Source: Acidobacteriaceae bacterium (GTDB lineage Bacteria > Acidobacteriota > Terriglobia > Terriglobales > Acidobacteriaceae). From it: 8,047 nt of DNA. The notes below the pieces were generated by a model. It saw nothing but the letters and a program-made list of their open reading frames with translations, ran no database searches and was not told the origin of the DNA. Within the stretch, counting starts at the first letter, position 1. Each line of letters opens with the position of its first letter. Made by a program: the position numbers and the translations under genes. The stretch is taken from NCBI GenBank assembly GCA_027307295.1, contig DAHUXF010000114.1:1-8047 (forward strand), read 5' to 3'. Of the stretch, positions 1 through 7,069 are shown in pieces.

Positions 1-49
1 ATTTATGCTGACAGGGAACAATCACATCCTCAACGACATCAATCACCTT

Positions 50-73
50 GGCGTGTGAACACGGTCACACGCC
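50..73. repeat. Perfect 9-bp inverted repeat (hairpin) beyond the M13 gene
   Basis: GGCGTGTGA at 50-58 is repeated as its exact reverse complement TCACACGCC at 65-73, with a 6-nt loop (ACACGG). It lies 36 bp beyond the stop codon of the minus-strand metallopeptidase gene, where a terminator would be expected, but neither side is followed by a T-run, so it is not a standard intrinsic terminator. It could stabilise the 3' end of the mRNA or help Rho-dependent ending; that is inference. The remainder of 1-108 shows no gene I can support. Confidence 0.5.
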
Positions 74-108
74 CGCGAGAGATCGAGGAGCAAGAAAAGG
101 TCCGCGCC

Positions 109-2142
109 TCACCACACGTGGCAAGCGTTCTCGGCCACCATCGGCTGGCCTGCTTTGCAGCCCCATGCTTTCTGGAACTCCGGCATGTTCTGCACCACGC
201 CGTTCACGCGGTACTTCCCGGGTGAGTGCTCATTGTTCTGGGCCAGCAGGCGCGCCATTTGCGGCGTCTGGTTCTGGCACCAGATTTGTCCCCAGCCAAT
301 AAAGAAACGCTGCTCCGGAGTGAAGCCATCAATTTTCTCCGGCTGCTTGCCGGAATCAGCCAGTGACTTCATCAGCGCCATGTAGGCGATGCGCAGGCCC
401 CCGTTGTCGGCTGTGTTTTCACCCAGGGTGAGCTTGCCACGCACGTGAACGTCATCCACGGCGACAAACTTATCGTATTCGTCCACGATGCATTGCGTCC
501 GCTCTTTAAAGGCCTTCTCGTCGGCGGGAGTCCACCAGTTCTTGAGATTGCCTTCAGGATCAAAGAGCGCGCCCTGATCGTCAAAGCCATGCGTAAGTTC
601 GTGGCCAATCACTGCGCCCATGCCGCCGAAGTTCAGAGCATCGTCTGCTTTGAAATCGTAAAACGGCGGCTGCAAAATGCCTGCCGGGAAATTGATGTCA
701 TTTTCCGTGGGATCATAATAGGCATTCACCGTGGGCGGCGTCATCTGCCACTCCTGCTTGTCCAGGGGTTTGCCGATCTTGGCGAGCTGGCGGTGGGTTT
801 CAAACTCATTGGCGCGCAGCGAATTGCCCAGCGCATCGCCACGCTCAATTTTGAGCGTGCTGTAGTCGCGCCATTTGCTGGGATAGCCAATCTTGTTCTG
901 GATGGCATCCAGTTTTATCAGCGCCTGCTTTTTGGTGACGTCAGACATCCAGGGCAGCTCGCCAATGTCACGACGCAGTGCATCTTCCAGTTGTTTCACC
1001 ATCTTCAGGGTGCGCTCTTTGGCTTCCGGCGGATAATATTTTTTCACAAAGACTTCACCCAGCGCGTCGCCCAGGTCTCCGTCTGTGGCTGCAACGCACC
1101 GCTTCCAGCGCGCTTGCAGCTCTTTGGTGCCTTGCAGAGTCTTGCCGTAGAAATTGAAATTCTCATCCACCAGGGCCTTGGGTAATGCTCCCGTCTGGCC
1201 GCGCACAACTTGCCAACGCAGATACGTCTTCAGATCATCCAGGCTGACGTTTTTCAGTTCATTATCCAGGGCCTTGAAGAAATTTGGCTCGGCCACATTG
1301 ATGCTGTCAAATCGGGGTGTGCCCAGGCTGCTCAAGTACTTTGTGAGGTTGAAGGAAGGCGACAACGCCTGCCACTCCTGCACGGACATCTTGTGATAGA
1401 CACGCTCGGGCTCACGGCGTTCCACGCGATCTCCAGAACCTTTGGCCAGCGCTGTCTCAATGTTCATTACAGCTTTGGCTTCAGCAGCGGCTTTTTCCGG
1501 CGCATCGCCAAGCAGTTTGAAGGTGGCGGCAACATGCTCTACATAGGCCTTGCGCAGCTCCACCGATTTGGCATCATCCTTCAAGTAGTAATCACGGTCC
1601 GGCAGGGAAAGTCCGCCCTGGTCAGCCTGCGCAATCACTTCCTTGGCATTCTTGAAATCCGCGCCCGACCCAAAAGAAAACAGCGCGTTGCTGGCCTGGC
1701 TGTGAATGTGTCCCATCAACTCCGGCAGGCCGGTTTTGTCCTTAATAGAATTAATGCGGTCAAATTCCGGCTTGAGGACGGCGATGCCTTTCTTTTCGAT
1801 GGCCGCTTCGTCCATGCACGTGGCGTAATAGTCGCCCACCTTCTGCTCATTGGCCGTGCGATTGGTGGCCTTGGCCGCCTCTTCCAGAATGTCGCGCAGC
1901 TTTTCCCGGTTATGTTCCGCCAGTTCGCCAAACCGGCTCCAGATGGACTGGTCAGACGGGATGGGATTGTTCTTGGTCCAATTGCCACAGGCAAAGTGAT
2001 AAAAATCCACACAAGGATCAATCGTTGTATCCAGCGCGGAGGTCATGGAGTTGGCGGCTGCTTTATTTTCCTGGGCCGTGCCGGAGGAAATCACCAGGCA
2101 GGCAAAAATCAATACTGCAGTGAAGCGAAAGGTGAAACGCAT
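109..2142 (-). CDS. Secreted M13 family zinc metallopeptidase (neprilysin/PepO-like)
   Basis: A 677-residue zinc endopeptidase of the neprilysin family, expected to cut peptides outside the cytoplasm. Residues 1-24 form a Sec signal peptide with a basic start and a hydrophobic core. The N-terminal M13 domain follows (about 40-420), then the catalytic domain. The substrate-binding NAYY is at 473-476. The zinc motif HELTH is at 514-518 (ligands H514 and H518, catalytic E515). The third ligand E575 and D579 lie in GENTADNGG. H639 and R645 in HSPGKYR match the transition-state and C-terminal-binding residues of neprilysin. The mature protein has eight cysteines (44, 52, 109, 349, 551, 622, 662, 674) placed like the four disulfides conserved in neprilysin, and it ends in the family-typical CHVW. 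Length is normal and nothing is missing. The ATG at 2142 is preceded by GAGG about ten bases upstream. The gene stands alone, 194 bp beyond cyanase, and I see no convincing promoter in that gap. The physiological substrate cannot be told. Confidence 0.96.
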   Translation of the reverse strand: MRFTFRFTAVLIFACLVISSGTAQENKAAANSMTSALDTTIDPCVDFYHFACGNWTKNNPIPSDQSIWSRFGELAEHNREKLRDILEEAAKATNRTANEQKVGDYYATCMDEAAIEKKGIAVLKPEFDRINSIKDKTGLPELMGHIHSQASNALFSFGSGADFKNAKEVIAQADQGGLSLPDRDYYLKDDAKSVELRKAYVEHVAATFKLLGDAPEKAAAEAKAVMNIETALAKGSGDRVERREPERVYHKMSVQEWQALSPSFNLTKYLSSLGTPRFDSINVAEPNFFKALDNELKNVSLDDLKTYLRWQVVRGQTGALPKALVDENFNFYGKTLQGTKELQARWKRCVAATDGDLGDALGEVFVKKYYPPEAKERTLKMVKQLEDALRRDIGELPWMSDVTKKQALIKLDAIQNKIGYPSKWRDYSTLKIERGDALGNSLRANEFETHRQLAKIGKPLDKQEWQMTPPTVNAYYDPTENDINFPAGILQPPFYDFKADDALNFGGMGAVIGHELTHGFDDQGALFDPEGNLKNWWTPADEKAFKERTQCIVDEYDKFVAVDDVHVRGKLTLGENTADNGGLRIAYMALMKSLADSGKQPEKIDGFTPEQRFFIGWGQIWCQNQTPQMARLLAQNNEHSPGKYRVNGVVQNMPEFQKAWGCKAGQPMVAENACHVW

Positions 2143-2336
2143 GTTGAATGTGCCTCAATCGGTTGGATGGACGAGCGCTAGTTCCAATATAAACTGACAT
2201 TAAAACATAGAGGAAATTGCGGAGAGAGGCAAGCACAGCCACCACTATGACAGCAAAGCTCAGAAGCGGGTTTGGCGCACTTCGTCCCACCGGCCTGATT
2301 GAGCCGTCAAGATTGGCTTTGCTATGGTCGTGCGTT

Positions 2337-2780
2337 TTACCACTTTTTGTAGGGTAAGAATTTGCCTTCCATCGTGACTCGTACCCGGTCACCTTTGGGA
2401 TCCGGAACCCTCTGTACATCCATCGAGAAATCAATTGCACTCATGATGCCGTCACCGAACTCTTCATGAATTACCGCCTTAAGCGTTGTTCCATACACCT
2501 GTACAATTTCATAAAAGCGGTAGATCACGGAATCAGTAGGCGGCGATTGAACCAGAGAGCCGCGCATCGGGAACTGCTGGAGCGCCAATGAGACGCTTCC
2601 TTCCAGGCCTAGTATCTCCACCACTTTCCTTGCCTCGTCGGCAGACATTGGGTGCTGTCCCAGCAATGCTGCCGTCGTCCAGACAACATGGCGGCCAACA
2701 TGGTCGGCAATCTTTTGGAATGACAACCCCTTCATTGTTTTGGCTTCAAGAATGGCGGCCGTGCATTGTTCGCGTGTCAT
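2337..2780 (-). CDS. cynS: Cyanate hydratase (cyanase)
   Basis: Cyanase converts cyanate plus bicarbonate to ammonia and two CO2, detoxifying cyanate and releasing usable nitrogen in the cytoplasm as a decamer. The 147-residue protein has the helical N-terminal domain (about 1-75) and the conserved C-terminal dimerisation and catalytic domain. Segments such as YRFYEIVQVYGTTLKAVIHE and FGDGIMSAIDF closely match E. coli CynS. The three catalytic residues are present: R88, E91 and S114, equal to E. coli R96, E99 and S122 with a constant offset of eight. It ends with GKFLPYKKW, like the E. coli end. The frame stays open upstream to a TTG at 2828, but I chose the ATG at 2778-2780 because AAGGA lies eight bases before it and MTREQCTAAI is a typical cyanase start. 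No cynT carbonic anhydrase, cynX transporter or cynR regulator is nearby, so it appears to be a single-gene unit. Confidence 0.96.
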   Translation of the reverse strand: MTREQCTAAILEAKTMKGLSFQKIADHVGRHVVWTTAALLGQHPMSADEARKVVEILGLEGSVSLALQQFPMRGSLVQSPPTDSVIYRFYEIVQVYGTTLKAVIHEEFGDGIMSAIDFSMDVQRVPDPKGDRVRVTMEGKFLPYKKW

Positions 2781-2946
2781 CGTTCGTCCTTTCGATATAG
2801 TGATCACCAATAACGGCTGTTGGCACAACCTCTAAAAAAGGTCCCTAGTGAACCTGAAGAAGCAAGTGATTGCGCTATAGGCCGCTGCGAAGCCTAAATA
2901 GTTCTACGACACATCGTCACACACCTGCGCGAGACGAAAGCGCAAA

Positions 2947-4020
2947 TCAGAATACCCGGAAGTGGATGGTCAGATATTTTTTGGGATTTTCACGGACAGC
3001 CTTGATGAGGGTCCGCGTCTCCACCAGCAACTGGTCAGTGTCATTGTAAACAGCCGGGTCCGTCAGCAGTTTGCCGGCGCTGCCTTCACCCGCATCAAGC
3101 CGGTCAGCGATAGCGGAGAGCTTATCAATGGTGTTATGCAGCTTGCGGGCGAATTCCTCATCCTTGAGCAGCTTGCCTGCGGCGCCGTGGCCGGCATTCA
3201 GGTCGTCCAGCAGTTTATTGGCTTTGGCAATGGTCAGGTTGGTGCTGTTGTAGAGCTGATCGTCTTTCAGCAACTTGCCCACGGTGCCTTTGCCCTGATT
3301 GATCTCATCCACCATGCGGTCAATCTTATCCACCGCGTCATTGGCTTTGTGATAGAGAGTTTCATCGGCAAAAAGTTTTCCGATGTTGCCCTTGCCGCTG
3401 CTCACGTCATTCAGCAATCTCTGGACTTCATTGAGGATTGCGTTGACCTTGTTGATCATGGTGGGGTCGTTGAGGACTTTGCTCAATGTGCCATTGCCGT
3501 TCTGGACTTCAGCCAGGATGGCATCTGCGCGCTTTACCAGAACATCAACGTTCTGCAGGGTCGTGTTGCTGCTGCGGACCACATCCTGCAGACCGGGCGG
3601 GTTCGATGAGGGCAACTCATCGCCATCCTTCACCACCGGGCCTGTGGCTTCCTTGCTATTAATGTCAACAAAGGATTCGCCCAGAACACCCGCCGTCAGA
3701 ATCAGGGCTTTGGAGTCTTTACGAATGAACGACTGGTACTGGGCATTGACCCGCATGATGACCTGTACCGGATCAAGCTGGCGTCCGGGAACCACGCGCA
3801 CGCTCTTCACATTGCCAATGGCCACACCCTGAAGGTCCACCGGCTGTCCGCCGCGCAATCCTTCAGCATTGTCAAAGTAAGTGACCAGCGTGATTTTCGT
3901 GGTAAAGAGACCACTGGTCCCGCTGATGAGGAACACAAGGATTGCCAGCGTCACCGAGCCGACTATGACGGTGATACCGACCTTGAGTTCAGACCACCTG
4001 AGCTGCTTTTGGCTAGGCAA
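2947..4020 (-). CDS. MCE/MlaD family lipid-transport protein with five C-terminal 34-residue repeats
   Basis: A 357-residue single-span membrane protein of the MlaD/MCE family, which binds lipids and helps move them between inner and outer membranes. A short cytoplasmic start (1-13) is followed by one transmembrane helix (about 14-36). The MCE domain covers about 43-125, with the typical YFDNAEGLRGGQPVDLQGV and the later LTAGVLGESFVDI. From 150 on it is helical, with five repeats of the form GxGxxGKLLxDxxLY beginning at residues 175, 209, 243, 277 and 311. The end NPKKYLTIHFRVF is typical of this subfamily. The start is TTG at 4018-4020: an in-frame stop lies nine codons upstream, there is no ATG before residue 89, and SQKQLRWSELKVG is a normal family start. 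No Shine-Dalgarno sequence is visible, but an extended -10 box sits just upstream. The permease (MlaE) and ATPase (MlaF) partners are not in the window. The substrate is unknown. Confidence 0.9.
   Translation of the reverse strand: MPSQKQLRWSELKVGITVIVGSVTLAILVFLISGTSGLFTTKITLVTYFDNAEGLRGGQPVDLQGVAIGNVKSVRVVPGRQLDPVQVIMRVNAQYQSFIRKDSKALILTAGVLGESFVDINSKEATGPVVKDGDELPSSNPPGLQDVVRSSNTTLQNVDVLVKRADAILAEVQNGNGTLSKVLNDPTMINKVNAILNEVQRLLNDVSSGKGNIGKLFADETLYHKANDAVDKIDRMVDEINQGKGTVGKLLKDDQLYNSTNLTIAKANKLLDDLNAGHGAAGKLLKDEEFARKLHNTIDKLSAIADRLDAGEGSAGKLLTDPAVYNDTDQLLVETRTLIKAVRENPKKYLTIHFRVF
2989..3498 (-). repeat. Five 34-residue (102-bp) tandem repeats inside the MlaD gene
   Basis: In the protein the motif G-x-G-x-x-(G/S)-K-(L/V)-(L/F)-x-D starts at residues 175, 209, 243, 277 and 311, a spacing of exactly 34 each time. 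Between the motifs are leucine- and charge-rich stretches likely to be helices. The DNA copies have diverged, so this is a protein-level repeat under selection rather than a fresh duplication. Confidence 0.85.
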
Positions 4021-4043
4021 AGTAAAAGTAATGTTACGCGAAA

Positions 4044-4052
4044 ATCATAGCA
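4044..4052 (-). promoter_or_regulatory. Extended -10 promoter element for the MlaD gene
   Basis: Read on the minus strand the element is TGCTATGAT, that is TGn followed by TATGAT, one base from the TATAAT consensus. The match to a -35 box at 17 bases upstream is poor, which is common for extended -10 promoters. A transcript would start near 4037 and give a leader of about 16-17 nt before the TTG start codon, with no Shine-Dalgarno sequence in it. No other promoter-like element was seen in the 122-bp gap. Confidence 0.5.
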
Positions 4053-4142
4053 GATGCGATTGCGAGTTCCCTAGAAAGAGACAGCGTTTGGCAGCGATAA
4101 GGGCCTGAAACCAGCCGGAAATGCAGTGAGCCTCTTTTTCAA

Positions 4143-5798
4143 TTATAGGAATACTGCATGCCGCCAGGTCCGCGAGCACAGTGCTGCCAGGCCATAAGCC
4201 AGCGCGGCACATTCCAGGGTAATGGTCAGCCCAAAGTGAATGGCGATCACCATGGCCATCACGGAACCCAGCACGCTCGCAGCGGCGTTGAGGGCCCAGG
4301 CCCATTCCACGGTCTTGATTAACCGCAATCCGGTCGGAAAAGGCATTCCCATAAAGAAACCAAGCGGCGCCAGCACAATTGCGCTAAGAACCAGCTTAAT
4401 AACAAAAGGCAGTCCCACCGCTGCCGAGAGCAGCCATGGCAGAACGGCCACATTGACCACACTCAAAGCGGCAATTGACACCAGGAGCAGCAGGACATGC
4501 GTGCTGCCGGAAATCCAGCGGCGCGCGGCCACGCTGCCCGCACCGCTGGAAAGCAAAAGCAGGAACACCACCACGGTCAGGGCGTAGGTCGGATGTCCTA
4601 GAAAGAGCACGAAGCGCTGAATCAGCGATATCTCCACCAGGATGTAACCAAAGCCAACGGCGATGAAATAAAGCAATCCAGCAATGCCGTTCCTGCGCGG
4701 ACCATCTTCCTGCTCACGATGCAGCGCCAGCGGCAAAACCAGAAAGGCCAGCACCGCCACGGCGGAGATAATCAGCAACATGCCCAGGACAACTACGCCA
4801 AGGTTGATGCGCCAATCCATGCCGTGTCCTGTGCCGGCCAGGATGTTCTGGATTACATATTTGGTTTTCAGCGTGAAAAAGAAGAATGGCGCGCTGTCAC
4901 TGACCGGTGCAACGTTATAAGCGTAGTCCTGAGCAAAGCGCTGCGGATCATTCGATTCAATCAGCCTGCGGAACGCCTCTGCCGCCGGTGGAAGGGGCTG
5001 AAGTCCGGTGAATCCCGCAGGAGGATTGAGCCAGAATAGGTTTGGATTGTTGCGAACATGACCGGCAACTGCCGCGTATTCGTCCGGGGTGAAAGGGGAT
5101 TTCTTGGCCAGCACCAGCACTGGACGGCCATCCTCATTCAGTCCGCCATCCGCGATGAGAACAAAATGATTTGCCGGGTCGGCAATACCGATGCGATGCA
5201 GCGATTCAATCGCCTGCGAAGCCACGCGCAAAGCTTCACGCGGCTGCCTGAACTCCCAGCGCGTGATGGCAATCATGCCGTCAGGCTTCAGGTGATCAAA
5301 GTATTCACGAAACGCTTCCACGGTATAAAGATTGTTCTCACTTAACGCGAAGGCCCCGGCAGCAGTGGAAGCCCATGTATCCACCAGCGTCATCTGCACA
5401 ATGTCATACTTTTCGCGCGAGCTGCGAATGTAAGAACGGCCATCCTGAATGTGTATATGGACCTGGGGCAGATCATAAAGATGGAAAGAGTAGCTGGCGT
5501 AGCGGCCGCGCATAACGTCGTTCACAATGATGGGATTGATCTCAATGCCGGTCACGCTGGGGCTGCCATTGGCCACGGCGCGCAGCACGTCCACTCCGCC
5601 GCCAGGACCAATAATGGCGAAAGCTCCGCGCGGGCGCAGCACATTGGCTACCGAGGGCGCAGCCGCCATCAGGCTTTTTTTCCAGTTGAAGCCCGGTTGC
5701 ACGGGAAGTCCGGTATGCGTGGGCGTGGGGCTGCTCTCCTGGTCCCAGTGCGCGGGATCGGCATTCATAATTGCGGTGGTGGCGTCCGCGTCAATCAC
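4143..5798 (-). CDS. Spermidine-synthase-like membrane protein, C-terminal part (SAM-binding plus membrane domains), cut off by an amber codon
   Basis: This holds the catalytic and C-terminal membrane parts of a fused spermidine-synthase-like protein. Counting from the GTG at 5798 (551 residues), a Rossmann domain for S-adenosylmethionine-type ligands covers about 55-185, with GPGGGVDV at 64-71, GIEINP at 84-89, QDGRSY at 118-123 and LVDTW at 138-142. A linker follows (about 185-330), then about seven hydrophobic segments up to residue 541. The same frame is open upstream of the GTG for only ten codons, back to a TAG at 5829-5831, beyond which the N-terminal membrane half continues in the same frame. 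The GTG has no visible Shine-Dalgarno sequence, so this start may be only nominal. The DxxDP-type pocket of true spermidine synthases is not intact (LVDTWAST), so polyamine synthesis is doubtful and the reaction is unknown. Either this is the 3' part of a broken gene, or it is made by readthrough or re-initiation. Confidence 0.85.
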   Translation of the reverse strand: MIDADATTAIMNADPAHWDQESSPTPTHTGLPVQPGFNWKKSLMAAAPSVANVLRPRGAFAIIGPGGGVDVLRAVANGSPSVTGIEINPIIVNDVMRGRYASYSFHLYDLPQVHIHIQDGRSYIRSSREKYDIVQMTLVDTWASTAAGAFALSENNLYTVEAFREYFDHLKPDGMIAITRWEFRQPREALRVASQAIESLHRIGIADPANHFVLIADGGLNEDGRPVLVLAKKSPFTPDEYAAVAGHVRNNPNLFWLNPPAGFTGLQPLPPAAEAFRRLIESNDPQRFAQDYAYNVAPVSDSAPFFFFTLKTKYVIQNILAGTGHGMDWRINLGVVVLGMLLIISAVAVLAFLVLPLALHREQEDGPRRNGIAGLLYFIAVGFGYILVEISLIQRFVLFLGHPTYALTVVVFLLLLSSGAGSVAARRWISGSTHVLLLLVSIAALSVVNVAVLPWLLSAAVGLPFVIKLVLSAIVLAPLGFFMGMPFPTGLRLIKTVEWAWALNAAASVLGSVMAMVIAIHFGLTITLECAALAYGLAALCSRTWRHAVFL

Positions 5799-5828
5799 AA
5801 CATAGCGGCTGCCAAGCTGATTGTTGAC

Positions 5829-5831
5829 CTA
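5829..5831 (-). other. In-frame amber (TAG) codon splitting the membrane synthase gene
   Basis: Read on the minus strand, the codons ATT TCC CGC ATT TAG GTC AAC AAT run in one frame. The residues before the stop (WNAISRI) and after it (VNNQLGSRYVVIDADAT) join as a continuous segment of the kind found in this family. No insertion or deletion is needed: one base substitution, for example from GAG, CAG or AAG, explains the stop. Real nonsense mutation, sequencing error and readthrough cannot be told apart from this sequence alone. Confidence 0.85.
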
Positions 5832-6584
5832 AATGCGGGAAATCGCATTCCAGCGCGCAAATTCAATCCATTGAGGATCACGATACGCACCCTTGGCATA
5901 GATAACGTCGATGAGGCGTCCGGAATAATTGCCGGCCATCAGCAAAATGAAGATGGCCGCTAGTGCGCACGCTCGCTTACGCAATTGCGTATCGCTGGCC
6001 CAGAGCGCTCCAGCAGACGCCATGGCAGCGGGAGCAAGCAATACTGCGTTGGGCGCTCCCACCAGGTTCAGCAGAGGGATCACCAGCAGGCAGGCCGAAG
6101 CGCCCCCGGCAAGATCAGCGCCATAGAGATGTGAGATGGAATCCGTGGAGCGGGCAAACAGAACGGAGAACAGCAGTCCGGTAAGGAAAAAGGGCACCGC
6201 AGCCGCCAGATAAATAATGGTCAGCTTGCCAAAGTTGCGTCCCGTCACTTCCAGAGACACCGGCGTGTGCAGCACCACTTCCACTGACGCCAGAATAAAG
6301 ACCGAATTCAGCAGACAGAGCCATGCGCCCAGCATGCGTATATCAAAGCGTTGCAGCCATGCGCGGCGCACATGCGCAAAGACGCCGCCGGAGCCCAATC
6401 CCAGCAAAGCCACAGAGATGGCAAAGAAAGCGAAGTGATAGAACAGCACCACGCTGAACAGCCGTGTGAGGGCCAGTTCCAGGAGCAGGCTGGCAAAGCT
6501 GACCAGCGCAACTGCCAGCATCACAGTGCGGGGCGTCATTTCGGATTGTGCGAATAGGTTCGGGGCGACTGTGGTTTGGCTCAT
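5829..6584 (-). CDS. Spermidine-synthase-like membrane protein, N-terminal membrane half, ended by an amber codon
   Basis: A 251-residue integral membrane segment with about seven hydrophobic stretches (roughly 19-41, 44-66, 84-104, 120-143, 155-172, 174-193 and 206-221). It begins with the pattern SFASLLLELALTRLFSVVLFYHF, shown here in outline only, which is characteristic of the fused membrane/spermidine-synthase proteins of Acidobacteriota and Deltaproteobacteria-like lineages. It stops at TAG (5829-5831) right after WNAISRI, the strand that leads into the catalytic domain. The next part of the protein, from 5828 down to 4143, is in the same frame. Without the stop the gene would encode 813 residues, which suits the family. 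The ATG at 6584 is chosen because it is the first ATG and gives the normal cytoplasmic tail; its Shine-Dalgarno is weak. It follows acpS by 51 bp and is probably co-transcribed. On its own this half has no catalytic domain. Confidence 0.85.
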   Translation of the reverse strand: MSQTTVAPNLFAQSEMTPRTVMLAVALVSFASLLLELALTRLFSVVLFYHFAFFAISVALLGLGSGGVFAHVRRAWLQRFDIRMLGAWLCLLNSVFILASVEVVLHTPVSLEVTGRNFGKLTIIYLAAAVPFFLTGLLFSVLFARSTDSISHLYGADLAGGASACLLVIPLLNLVGAPNAVLLAPAAMASAGALWASDTQLRKRACALAAIFILLMAGNYSGRLIDVIYAKGAYRDPQWIEFARWNAISRI

Positions 6585-6635
6585 CAGATGATTTCAGGTT
6601 CTCACAGGCGCGAGAGTTTGCAAAGGCGATCGATC

Positions 6636-7016
6636 TCAGTCACCTTCAAGAATAACGTGGGCAATCGCCTGCTCTTTGGTGTGTGAGAGCGAAAGGTGGG
6701 CGCGTTTGCAGCCCATTCGGGAAGCAAACTCAGCTGCTTTACCGCTGAATTTCAAAACGGGCCGCTGCCCCGGCGCCCGCAGGACTTCCACGTCATGCCA
6801 GGTAACGCCATGGCGCAGGCCAGTGCCAATCGCCTTCATTCCAGCCTCTTTGGCGGCAAAGCGGGCAGCCAGACGTTCGGCGGTGTTGGGTTTCCCAATA
6901 CAGTACCGGACCTCGTCCGGAGTGAAGACACGGGCCAGAAAACGGTCGCCAAAACGTTCCAGTGCGGCCTGAATCCGGGGCACCTCGGCGATGTCAACTC
7001 CTGTGCCTACAATCAT
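6636..7016 (-). CDS. acpS: Holo-[acyl-carrier-protein] synthase
   Basis: AcpS moves the 4'-phosphopantetheine group from coenzyme A to a serine of acyl carrier protein, switching it on for fatty acid synthesis in the cytoplasm. The 126-residue protein has the normal length. It starts MIVGTGVDIAEVPRI, with magnesium ligand D8, and has the second signature AARFAAKEAGMKAIGTG at 50-66, with E57 as the other metal ligand and K61. It ends with the conserved HLSLSHTKEQAIAHVILE region. The ATG at 7016 puts VGTGVDI at the usual distance from the start; AGGG lies about five bases upstream. It is the first gene of the minus-strand run and diverges from cspA. A plausible promoter of its own lies at 7070-7098. 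Nothing is missing or odd. Confidence 0.96.
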   Translation of the reverse strand: MIVGTGVDIAEVPRIQAALERFGDRFLARVFTPDEVRYCIGKPNTAERLAARFAAKEAGMKAIGTGLRHGVTWHDVEVLRAPGQRPVLKFSGKAAEFASRMGCKRAHLSLSHTKEQAIAHVILEGD

Positions 7017-7069
7017 TTGCCCTGCTTAAGCCAAAATGTCACGTCGCCTGTTTACTGTTTCTAAGGTAA

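Noticed and set aside
2..58. Possible C-terminal end of a plus-strand gene entering from the left (17 or 18 codons ending LNDINHLGV, stop at 56-58)
   Set aside because: The codons look coding-like and the hairpin begins at its end, but the stretch is too short to assign, and the opposite strand is also open across it.
1210..2181. Long open frame (323 codons) on the plus strand across the metallopeptidase gene
   Set aside because: It lies wholly antisense to a complete, motif-rich M13 gene; its translation shows no family resemblance, and such mirror frames are common in GC-rich coding DNA. The same holds for 445-1185.
2781..2828. Longer cyanase with a TTG start at 2828
   Set aside because: Adds 16 residues not seen in typical cyanases, and lacks a ribosome site as good as the AAGGA before the ATG at 2780.
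2863..2900. Weak inverted repeat (TAGGC/GCCTA) between the MlaD and cyanase genes as terminator
   Set aside because: Only five base pairs with a nine-base loop and no T-run; not distinguishable from chance.
58..2930. Near-repeat GTCACAC-type stretches at about 64-82 and 2918-2936, each just beyond the stop of a minus-strand gene (about 16 of 19 bases equal)
   Set aside because: A few pairs this similar are expected by chance in 8 kb, and the similarity does not extend on either side. The similar position is the only point in favour.
5829..5831. Pyrrolysine or other recoding at the TAG
   Set aside because: No pyrrolysine genes are in view, the family has no known need for it, and a simple nonsense change or sequencing error explains the codon.
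5451..5963. Plus-strand frame of 170 codons across the amber site of the membrane synthase
   Set aside because: Shadow of the real minus-strand reading frame; no ribosome site or recognisable protein features.
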